From: Pyrenula massariospora
Taxonomy: Eukaryota > Ascomycota > Eurotiomycetes > Pyrenulales > Pyrenulaceae
Direction of reading: 5' to 3'
Assembly: GCA_021030905.1 (NCBI GenBank)
Contig: JAGFMI010000024.1
Span: forward strand, 310,001-374,000
Length of the DNA stretch: 64,000 nt
In this document: piece by piece, positions 55,672-64,000 of the stretch
How positions within the stretch are numbered: position 1 is the first letter of the stretch
Layout: each line of letters begins with the position of its first letter
Notes under the pieces: model-generated
Seen by the model: only the letters and a program-made list of their open reading frames with translations
The model's database searches: none
What the model was told of the DNA's origin: nothing
Translations under genes and position numbers: made by a program

Positions 55672-57969
55672 ATGGATAGGAAATCAGCAACTAAACAGGG
55701 TACCTCGCCAGAAGAATTCCCCGCACACTTGGAGGAGACTGCTAAATACCTCGGAATCTCTATTCAAGATTTGCTGAGCTTCTCAGCAGTGTTAGTCAGC
55801 AAGAGAGGCAATGCTCCAATACCTGATGGGCCACCCATCGATACTCCAAGGTACGGCATTGACGACGGCGCATGTATTTCTCATGAAAATTCAGACACGC
55901 GCCCAGGAGAATTACTTGCGGGTATAACACCACCTCCTTCTGAGGGCCCCGACCAGACATTTCCGGAATCTGTTGACCTGGCCTTCTTGGATTTCTGTGA
56001 GAATGATCCTGGACTCGCCAATGAGCGTCTAGAGCTTCAGCGGGACTTAACCTTGAACCTCAGCGATAAAGTAACGGATTGTCAAAGCAAAACGCATCAG
56101 AGTTCTTACAGTTGTGACGCAGAATTTTCTTCTTTCCTGGAGGGATATCTTCAGTCTGATCGTGATTCATCGCGGCATTCGTCTGGTAATGTTTCTGATG
56201 AATCTGACTGGATCCAGGTCCCACAGATCTGGTCTGTTGAGTCTGTGGAAAATAGTTCCGAAGAATCAGCAGAAAGCGCAAGGAACCCTGAATTAGCTGA
56301 TCCTTCTACGGTGATACCGCCACTCTCGACAAGCGAAAAGTCTTTTGTGACTTCTAAATCGCAAAATGACCCGGATGAAGATGTTCCCAGACAACATAGA
56401 ACCCTCATGCCTAAGCCTCCCGGATTTGGTCCTGTTTACCGTCGCTTATCGTCACAGGCGCGGCAGTCTGTGGGATCTTTGCCAGATATGTCCGAGGCGC
56501 GCGTTAAGAAAAGAAGAAGACCGTATGGCGATAGTAAGAAAAGGAGGGAAACTCACATGACACGGCAGATGAATGCTTGCATTAGATGCAGAATGCAGCG
56601 TAATCGGGTAATGCCGCTCACTCTTCTCGGTTTCCTTATGGCTAACTCATGCCAGTGCCACCCAGATCCAAACAATCCTCGTGGGCCATGCTTGCCGTGC
56701 CAGCAGAAAATGACGCGCATGACTCGTCTTCCATGCCTCAGATACAAAGTCACAGATAGCACGTTGTATAGAACTGGGCTCGATTATATGCCATTCTATA
56801 AGAAGCATCCTATGTTTGGACACGCATATGGCGATTTCCACATTGCGAAGCAATGGATTGGCGCGACCACGAGGTTTCTAGATATTACTCAAGATCGTGG
56901 TCCTGTCCCGCTTACATTAGAGCTTCGCGAATTTGAACCTCCGTATGAACCAGATGCGTTAGATCTAAAAGGAAGATCTATGTATTTTATTCCGTGGGGA
57001 ATTGCTGACCCAGACGATGCAGTGAAGGCCATCAATGGATATACTGATCAGAACGTGGGACCTTACATTGATACACTTCTTGATGATACTAATAGCTTTG
57101 TTTGGGACATTTTCCATGCATCTTTTCGGCTGTCAATGTTTCCCAAACCTGTGAGCGGCGTTACGCAAACCTACAGAGAAAAACTTTGAAACTGATGTAT
57201 TTGCTAGAACAAGCTCCTTGGAGAAGTACTGAGGTTATGGGTCGTTTGTCGATTTATTGAATCGCGGTGGAGGTGTTGTGGCAACGACACCTTGGATGCT
57301 GAGAGCCTGGCAGATCCATTCTACGACTGGATCTCGCCTCCCCCTTACGTTGACTACCAACTAGCTTCTATCATTATACACCGCATTCTGACACCTCTAC
57401 GTCACTCAGTATTGCAAGATCTGCAAGAGCTTATCCTTGAGAACAAGTCCGGCAACTGGTACCCGATTTTCCTCACGTCTTTCATATTACTTCACAATTA
57501 TGAGCTTCAGATGCGTTTTCAACGACAATTTGCGATGAGACGGCAGGCTCCAGTAAGTGACAACTTCTACGGAATCTCTCCAGACTGATCGTCTAGAAAC
57601 GCTATCTTGATATGCCACTCGTCCGAGCAACACATTCTGGAGCTAAGACAATCTTAGCTCATTTTCATTACTGTTGCAAAGGACAACGGCCATTTCGGCC
57701 GGACTTTGACTGGAGATCCGCTAAAATCAGAAAGATGGCCCAGCTTGATGCTGAGCAGAGCGCTTTCATGGAGCGTTTCCAAGCACTTGTCAATCAGAGA
57801 GGTGAGCGCGCTTCAGATGTATGCATAGCCTGACTAACTAGAGAAAGCATCCGCTTTGCAGGCCGTCAATCGCACAGATCGGTATGAAGATGACTACTGG
57901 TTCCTGAGTCAGCTTTTTGAGTCTGACTGGTTCCCACGGGATACGTATGAACATTCTCCGCCCGCATAA
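55672..57969 (+). CDS. Zn(II)2Cys6-like fungal regulator
   Basis: Five exons: 55672-56607, 56656-57150, 57208-57552, 57597-57801, 57848-57969; 700 aa. Putative nuclear transcription factor. The first 280 residues are acidic/Ser-rich. A basic run EARVKKRRRPYGDSKKRRET precedes the cysteine cluster: MNACIRCRMQRNR, then after the 48-bp intron CHPDPNNPRGPCLPCQQKM and RLPCLRYK, six cysteines in C-x2-C-x6-C-xn-C-x2-C-xn-C order. The cluster is mid-protein, not N-terminal as in Gal4, as in a large filamentous-fungal group. The C-terminal regulatory part has LRLWVVCRFIESRWRCCG, PPYVDYQLASIIIHRILTPL and WYPIFLTSFILLHNYELQMR. It ends DDYWFLSQLFESDWFPRDTY and EHSPPA. All four introns keep phase. The dioxygenase starts 790 bp downstream on the same strand. 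Confidence 0.88.
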
Positions 57970-58758
57970 CTCCGTAGGGCTAGCACATGGCGCCCCCATG
58001 CATCAAGTTTTCTTTTCCGTCCCGTTATCTGCTTCACGGCATAGATGCGGGGCGTTGGCATATGCACAGGGATGGTATATCAACCTTCGATTGGTTGTGC
58101 TCCGCCAATCAGAGGCATCTTGGTGCGGCTCTTGGCCCACGCGAACCTCCATCCCGAACATCTCCCCTCCGACCTTGGGCATGCCATCGCTATCCCAACC
58201 AGACATCAACACACTGCTCATCGAGATGCGTGTGACGGGGAGCTCATGCACCAATTGCCGGGCACTAGCTTATCGGAGCTCCATCTGCCGGATCGAATAT
58301 TTGGAGTGCCACCCTAAGCGAGCCTTCGCTAGCCAGCGCCGCATCCTGTCATCGAACCAGTGCTTCCACAAGTCTACCCTCAGAGCATCTCTTCGACATG
58401 GATCAAAATTCGTTTCTGAATGTTCATTCGCCAAGGGAGACAGGCAAAGCGCATTTCTCCGAGGGAATCTGGACACTTGACTCTCCTGGGCATGTTTCAT
58501 ACCGGTACCGTCTAATACACTTAGAGGGTTCTTTTCAGTTTCGATCGCGGTCCCGATTCAGGCCTCCCTTCGCTCCATGTGACTCACTCAAATCCCCCAC
58601 TCCATCGATAGAGGCTCCTTGCCGGTCGAACAATGTCCCAACATGAACTGATGACAGCTTAACCTCTAGGCAGAAAGCCTTCGCCTCCTCATAGCAACGC
58701 TTAACTTGGCAAAATCTCCTTCGAGTAGACGCGCTAGTACAGCTTGACTCTGAATTTG
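57970..58758. other. Intergenic, conflicting frames only
   Basis: Open frames of 80-190 codons exist on both strands over the same bases (for example + 57917-58480 and - 58003-58254, 58270-58500). None has a family or splice support, so no gene is called. Confidence 0.35.
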
Positions 58759-60110
58759 ATGGCGCCAGGTCTATCAATTGAATCTTGCGGTGCAGAGTTT
58801 CCAAGGCGATTGAAAGATGAACGACTCTCTGGCTTTGAGCACTTGCAAAGCTGGCCGAGAGTTTTGACGTCTGATCTCGCTTGGGAGGCGTCTAGCTTCA
58901 ACACTGGAGATGAGTATATTCTCACATTGACCAAACAGCACAAGGCTGAGATAGAGACCTCATTGAATTCTTTCAAGAGTGAGGGCTCAGGACAATTTCT
59001 TTATTGTAAGATCTAAGTGCAGCAGGCCGTGGCCTAGATGGTCATGAAGTTAATTGTGATACCTTTCCGCTACCTACGCTGGGTCCGAAGCTGCGTCTAG
59101 CTGCTACCGAAGTCCACAGAGGGAAAGGGTTCATCATCGTTCGAGGCCTAAATCCTAACGTTCTTTCTCCTGAGGACAACATCCTCGTATTCCTCGGAGT
59201 TTCGAGCTACATTGGAGAGAGAAGGGCTAAACAGGATGAGGATGGTAATATGTTGAGTATGTTTCACTTTGAAACTTAATGACGCTACCTTCCTACTAAC
59301 GGCTCGAAGTGCATATCTGCGATGCAAAGAAATCAAAAGAAGCTCAATCGGATCGACCAACTAGATTTTCCAACCTGGCATCGGTATAGCACATTCTCTG
59401 GTCTTAGAAGTTCTTTGACTGACTAGCGTTGAAGACGTTCCATACAGACACCTTTTGTGATATTCTCGCACTTCAAACCAGGGGATGTGCCGCTTATGGA
59501 GGCAATCACATAGTAGCGTCGGCATGGACCGTTTACAACAAGATTGCAGGGATGAGACCAGACCTACTAAACCTTTTGGCTCGTCCCAACTGGCCGTTCG
59601 ACAGGTTCGTTCCATATATTCCGTGAAGGAGCAAATCTGACGTCGTCAAATAGCCGGGGTACCTTATTCGATTGCAATACCCGTTCCTTGCTATACTATC
59701 ATGGGGGCCACATCATCCTGAACTTTGCACGTGAGCCGCTTCTCGGTCTCAACGGAATTGATAGAACCCCGAATTTTCCGGAGATTTCGGGTGAACAACG
59801 AGAAGCCTTAGACTTAGTCGAAGCAGTTGCCCAGGACAGCCAGCTTACCTTGTCAACAGAGCTTGGTGATCTAGTGTTCATCAACAATCACGCCTTACTA
59901 CATTCACGTGAGGCATTCACAGACAACCTTGGAGCTAATCGGTATTTGGTACGCATGTGGCTGAAGAATCGCAAGCTAGCATGGAAGCTCCCTCGATCTC
60001 TACAAATGGGTAATCATCGAATATATGATGACAATGAATTGGAAGAGAGGTGGAATATTGTCTTGGAGCCCAAATTGAAATTCAAACTCAGCGAGCGCTT
60101 GTGCTCCTGA
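58759..60110 (+). CDS. TauD/TfdA-family Fe(II)/2-oxoglutarate dioxygenase
   Basis: Five exons: 58759-58978, 59023-59256, 59310-59383, 59435-59604, 59654-60110; 384 aa. This family hydroxylates small substrates (taurine, sulfonates, carnitine precursors, secondary metabolites) using 2-oxoglutarate. Seen: VHRGKGFIIVRGLNPNVLSP, VFLGVSSYIGERR, RFSNLASTFHTDTFCDILAL with the HxD iron ligands at about His179 and Asp181, CAAYGGNHIVASAWTVYNKI, LGDLVFINNHALLHSREAF with the distal His near 316, and GANRYLVRMWLKNRKLAWK with the 2-oxoglutarate-binding Arg near 330. Splicing of the third intron makes LASTFHTD, the only join that brings in the ligand motif in frame. It closely resembles fungal 'TauD domain' proteins often found beside pathway regulators. 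Substrate unknown. Confidence 0.9.
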
Positions 60111-60955
60111 GTGACTTCATTCGATCATGACGATGTTAACGGCTCTAATTGTATTACTGACGTTTACAGGCTGACCCTCGAAAGTTTCACCTGCACCTTT
60201 TCCTTTTCCCTAATTCTTTGTCTCTCCAGACTTGGTGGGAATGCGCCAATGTACAACATTAATAATCATGAGATATGTCTTCACGATAACAGATGGCACG
60301 GCTTTCTAGCAGGGATTTCCCAGCTATGGTGGTTCAAGTATAGGTCGCTGGCCCTAGTGTTTGCTTCAAAAGCTTTCAAGCAACTCTATGTACAAGGTTG
60401 GCGGATTTTGTATTTAAACTTTCCATATCCATAAATCATAACGTCTGCTAACCCTGGAGCCGTGGTCCATTGGCCTATGCTGAGCAGATTTCTTAAGCTA
60501 CGACATTCCCCAAAATGCCTGTGGATGTTGCATCAGGCACCCCTCTAGTTCCCTGGTTCTTATCATAACAGGCCGTAACATTGGCCGTATTTTTGGAGCC
60601 TTGTCATTATCGGACTAATCAATCGAGTAGCTGCAGATTTCTGGGTTACAGCTCCTCCTCTAGCCGACGCAACCCTGTCTGAAGCTTACGTGGCGTCGAG
60701 AAGCTTTCGCCTCTCTTTTGACTTTCATGAGAGCCTAAGTGACCTAGCTTCAACTAGATGCATTGGTTCTCTTTCGGTGCCCATATTTTCACTAGGGTTT
60801 TCCGGGAGAGATACAGGTCTGTAAAAGGCACTTCCATTTGGGACTCGTGTTACTCTTTATCGAGAAACCTGTGTCACAATGAATATTCTGCTACAAGGTC
60901 TTGTCACTCTTAATAGTCTTCTTATTTGCAACCACATAATTGGCACATGTGATCT
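60111..60955. other. Intergenic, no gene seen
   Basis: 3' UTR of the dioxygenase and promoter of the next gene. AT-rich in places; a 107-codon + frame at 60111-60434 has no family. Confidence 0.45.
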
Positions 60956-62917
60956 ATGGAACCCTCGACTGCGCTATTTGACTCTATGCTAGGACCTACA
61001 GCGTTGTATTATCCTCAGATCCAGTGGGATGAAGACCGCCCATCCTCGTATTCTAACTGGGAGAGGTCCCATCTCAACCCAAAGAATCGCATCGACAACT
61101 TCGATCAAATTGAGAAACCGCAATGGCAGGTAGATGGTGTTGACGTGGATGGGACGCGCTTCTTTGCGGTGCCCTGGTTTGCCATTGGAGCACCACCGCT
61201 ACGGGTTGATCTTTACGTTCCTGGCCAAGCTGATTATCATCACCATCTCCGCCAGACACTCGAATCAGGAGCTGCCATGACGTTGAAAAAGCCTCAAGCG
61301 ATTCAACTCCCCATTTCTCGGCATGTAATACGGGCAATCAAGCTGTGGTCGGCCCAAATGCCTAACTTTCAATGTCAATATACAAATCTCCCTTTCGGCT
61401 CAAAGATCATTGTTGACAATATGCACGCCGACATAAAACAGATAGACATTCATCTAGTCCCGAGTTACGACCTTGAGCAAAATCTTCACTCTCTTCAATC
61501 ACTTCAATCCATGTGGGACCTTCCTGCTATTATCTACCCGCCAACCATCGACTTGTCAGATCTTCATTTCTATTCTCAACCCCATGAAGCAATTACACTC
61601 GTCCAGCTTCCTGCCTCTCACCCTCCTTCTGCGCTCTACATCTTCAAGTCGCTTACACGCTCACAAAAATACCTTTACCACGAGCTATACACGCTCTTAA
61701 CTATGCCATCCCATCCACAGGTGATTGGTCCGCCCCTCTACCTTGTCAAAAAACGCTGTCGCTTTGGAGGCAAGCTCGGCATCGCCGGCTTCATCCTCCC
61801 CAACTATCAATGTGATACCCTCCACTCACTCCTCTCCTCTAAATTCCCATCTGAGACTCTTTCACTCTCTACAATCATCCGCTGGACCTTCGAACTGGCC
61901 GAAGTCCTCTTTCACATCGCCTCTCACTCCCCGGCAGGCTTCTACCCAGACCTTAAGCCTGATAACATCCTCCTCGTGCCATCCTCCTCGCTTTCTCCCC
62001 TTCAAACTCCCACCCCACCGACCGAGCCTTCAACTCCTATCTCCGACCTACACCCGCTACTCATCGACTTCGAGCTCCGTGGTGGCTTCCCCTCCTTCAC
62101 ACCCCCCGAAGTCCTACACCTGGAAAATCTTCTCACCATCACCACCCGCTTGACTTCATGCCCCCGCGTTCAGGAGAAATGCACTAACCTCCTCAAATCC
62201 TATTTCTCTCCTTTCCCTCCAGAGAAATTCCCTGTTCCCCCGCCCAAGGAAGATGCGCGGTATCGCTTCGAGGGCAATGAAGAGGGTTTCAGCTTGGCCT
62301 GGAAGAGCCTCCGGACGAGGGAGATGCGAGAGAAAGCCATGGTTTTTATGCTGGGGAAGGTACTTTGGTGCTTGGGAGAAGGAAGGGCAAGCGCGGGGTC
62401 CGGGGTGGGAGTGGAGATGTTGAGGGAAGAAATGCAGGGTTGGGATGGAATGGGGCAAGATTGTGAATGTGAGTGTCATGCGCAACAGGAGGGAAGACGA
62501 AAGGGAAGAAGAAGAAGAAGGCCGGGGTTCCCGGTTTTTCACAATACGCCGCCTTGTCTCCGGCCGCTGGTTCGAGCGTGCACGCAAGGTGCGCCGGAAT
62601 GGGAGGGGAAATTGAGGAGCCTAGAGCTGAGGAATGGGAAAATCGTGTCGGTTGGTAATGTCAGGCGATGTGGCTGCTGTTCTGAGCGAGAGGAGAATGG
62701 TAGTGCTAACGCCAGTGCGGCAGAGACGCAAGAAGCAGCCAGAGAATGGTGGCGTAGGGAAGTGAGGGCGGCGAAGAGGTTTGCTGAGGATGTGGTGAAG
62801 ATGAGGGAGATGGGAAATGAAGAAGGTGGAGAGGAAGGGAATGAATTATTGAGAAAGGTAAAGCAACGGCCAGGTTTGAAGGAGGTGTTGAGGTGGTTAA
62901 GAGATCTCGAACGGTAA
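60956..62917 (+). CDS. Divergent protein-kinase-like protein
   Basis: Single exon, 653 aa. The N-terminal 230 residues (WDEDRPSSYSNWERSHLNPK, RFFAVPWFAIGAPPLRVDLY) match nothing I recognise. The kinase-like fold starts near 225: SALYIFKSLTRSQKYLYHEL with a possible VAIK-type Lys and a helix-C Glu, GIAGFILPNYQCDTLHSLLS as hinge, and GFYPDLKPDNILLVPSSS, where HRDLKPDN is YPDLKPDN with catalytic Asp, Lys and Asn kept (near 330). HPLLIDFELRGGFPSFTPPE has DFE in place of DFG (near 370). The usual glycine-rich loop is not visible. The C-terminal region has a Cys cluster CECECHAQQ and a basic run, then CGCCSEREE and a charged helix. Kinase, pseudokinase or other phosphotransferase cannot be decided. 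The coding strand is C-rich to about 62230, then G-rich. Confidence 0.75.
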   Translation: MEPSTALFDSMLGPTALYYPQIQWDEDRPSSYSNWERSHLNPKNRIDNFDQIEKPQWQVDGVDVDGTRFFAVPWFAIGAPPLRVDLYVPGQADYHHHLRQTLESGAAMTLKKPQAIQLPISRHVIRAIKLWSAQMPNFQCQYTNLPFGSKIIVDNMHADIKQIDIHLVPSYDLEQNLHSLQSLQSMWDLPAIIYPPTIDLSDLHFYSQPHEAITLVQLPASHPPSALYIFKSLTRSQKYLYHELYTLLTMPSHPQVIGPPLYLVKKRCRFGGKLGIAGFILPNYQCDTLHSLLSSKFPSETLSLSTIIRWTFELAEVLFHIASHSPAGFYPDLKPDNILLVPSSSLSPLQTPTPPTEPSTPISDLHPLLIDFELRGGFPSFTPPEVLHLENLLTITTRLTSCPRVQEKCTNLLKSYFSPFPPEKFPVPPPKEDARYRFEGNEEGFSLAWKSLRTREMREKAMVFMLGKVLWCLGEGRASAGSGVGVEMLREEMQGWDGMGQDCECECHAQQEGRRKGRRRRRPGFPVFHNTPPCLRPLVRACTQGAPEWEGKLRSLELRNGKIVSVGNVRRCGCCSEREENGSANASAAETQEAAREWWRREVRAAKRFAEDVVKMREMGNEEGGEEGNELLRKVKQRPGLKEVLRWLRDLER

Positions 62918-64000
62918 GTGGAGATGGAAGGGGATGGGGGTAGATAGAACCTATAGTAGAAACAGGCGGCTAGCTGACTAGCACATATGGGAACGTATTA
63001 CGCCAATCGATTTGAAGATTATGACGAGTGATGTGCTTTCACTTTACTTGTTTTCATCAAGTTTCAGGTTTCAAATTGCCTCCCTCCTAGAGATATCTAG
63101 TGATCCGCCGACTTGCTAGGTTCACCACTTGCCTGCAGGATATTTCCATCATCTGCTGACGTTTTCAATCTGACAACATTATAAGTACTGCCCTTCGTTG
63201 ATCATACGTGGACATCTCAGAGGCCTCCAAAATGGCGGTGCTTTCATCAAGCCTTTCACTTGTCACTACAATCAGACTTCTCTGATGCACGTTGCCAGGG
63301 GAGGGACGTTGTTCTTACTATTCCCCTAGTACATCAGCCTCTTGCGATTCTGAAGGTTGTTGTCGGCGAAGTTCAACCTCAACTTAGTTACATACACTTT
63401 AAGCGATGAAACCAACGAAACCTTCGCCATGTGTCACCCCAAATGTTTCGTCCTCTCGTACATGTTGCACCCCCACTTTGTGACACTTTGACAGACGAAA
63501 ATCTTCCGAATCGATCGCCGAAGTGATCGGGAGATGCCTTGTCGTGATAAAATCAAGAGCAATTGTTCATCCACAAATCTCTCGAATCGTAAATAAATAA
63601 ATAACAGATTGTTGACTTCCAAGCCGAACTTTCGAGACCTAAGAGAATTTGTCTTCGATGATTCAATTATCCTCTCTACTCACACCCAACTCCTCGGAAC
63701 AATCAAGTCTCACAGACGATGTTCACCGTGATACAAGAGCAAGCGATCCTGTTTTCTGCTGCAAGTGCCCGTGTCCAAATCCGAAGCTCGGCCAGTCCTC
63801 GGTCAATCATTTCCTCCTTCTAATGCTTTCAATCCGATAGGACTGTTCACGCTGGTTAAACGGCGTACTTAAAATCTCTCAAAATCCTTAACCATGCCAT
63901 CCCTAAATCCTCTCTAGGCTCATCCCGTTTGTCTCTCAGTCAACATCTCCCTTAGCTTCTCCCTGCTTCACGCCACAGCCTCCAATCAGGGCAACTCCTC
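62918..64000. other. Right-edge intergenic region
   Basis: No supported gene. A 63-codon frame at 63649-63840 has a Cys-rich CCKCPCPNPK but no family. A gene could begin beyond the edge. Confidence 0.4.

Noticed and set aside
57917-58480. 187-codon + frame overlapping the end of the Zn2Cys6 gene
   Set aside because: Conflicts with minus frames over the same bases and has no family.
1-64000. CRISPR arrays, tRNA or rRNA genes, intact transposons
   Set aside because: Looked for direct-repeat arrays, B-box strings, transposase or reverse-transcriptase motifs and terminal repeats; none found.

Overview
The window is nuclear DNA of a filamentous ascomycete (Pezizomycotina). The signs are many short GT-AG introns (about 45-70 bp), Zn2Cys6 and Yap-type bZIP regulators, a type I myosin of the MyoA kind, a LIM-RhoGAP of the Lrg1 kind, and GH28, GH76 and cupin enzymes. 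The gene style looks like Leotiomycetes, but that is an impression from sequence feel only. I see no tRNA, rRNA, CRISPR array or intact transposon. Most gene models below were spliced by eye: reading frame and phase were followed through each junction and lengths were checked for divisibility by three.

Layout. 1-613: 5' end of a type I myosin, running off the left edge. 1138-3291: a divergent pair for ER protein biogenesis, SPC2 (signal peptidase complex) and EMC3 (ER membrane complex). 4292-4810: small secreted, possibly GPI-anchored protein. 5517-10252: an intracellular-looking GH76 protein divergent from a phosphate:H+ symporter-family transporter, with two CACGTG boxes between them. 11911-13308: an E2-like protein with two UBC domains. 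14718-18384: LIM-RhoGAP. 19961-21052: conserved orphan. 21726-23204: Dal5-like MFS permease. 23934-25604: bZIP factor. 26874-27884: PlsC-type acyltransferase. 28371-30359 and 31325-32185: an orphan and a multi-span membrane orphan.

33708-35186: GH28 polygalacturonase with a Ser/Thr/Lys repeat tail. 35688-37707: LtrA-family membrane protein with a His-rich N-terminus. 39755-42216: P-loop NTPase joined to a nuclease-like domain, resembling Crinkler/CR-type proteins. 43494-44257: coiled-coil orphan. 45762-48782: secreted quercetinase-like bicupin and an MDR oxidoreductase, same strand. 49827-50780: GRF zinc-finger protein. 50781-53794: 3 kb gene-poor stretch with one doubtful small gene. 53795-54964: Nudix-like protein of the thiamine-pyrophosphokinase N-domain type. 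55672-60110: Zn2Cys6 regulator followed by a TauD/TfdA dioxygenase on the same strand. 60956-62917: divergent protein-kinase-like protein.

Conserved housekeeping genes lie mainly at the left (myosin, SPC2, EMC3, E2, RhoGAP). Accessory genes for nutrient use and regulation dominate the right, with small possible functional groups: cupin plus MDR, and regulator plus dioxygenase. A notable window-scale signal is a repeated composition switch inside many of the GC-rich genes: the coding strand is C-rich in mid-gene and becomes G-rich toward the 3' end, on either genomic strand. AT-richer housekeeping genes here do not show it.
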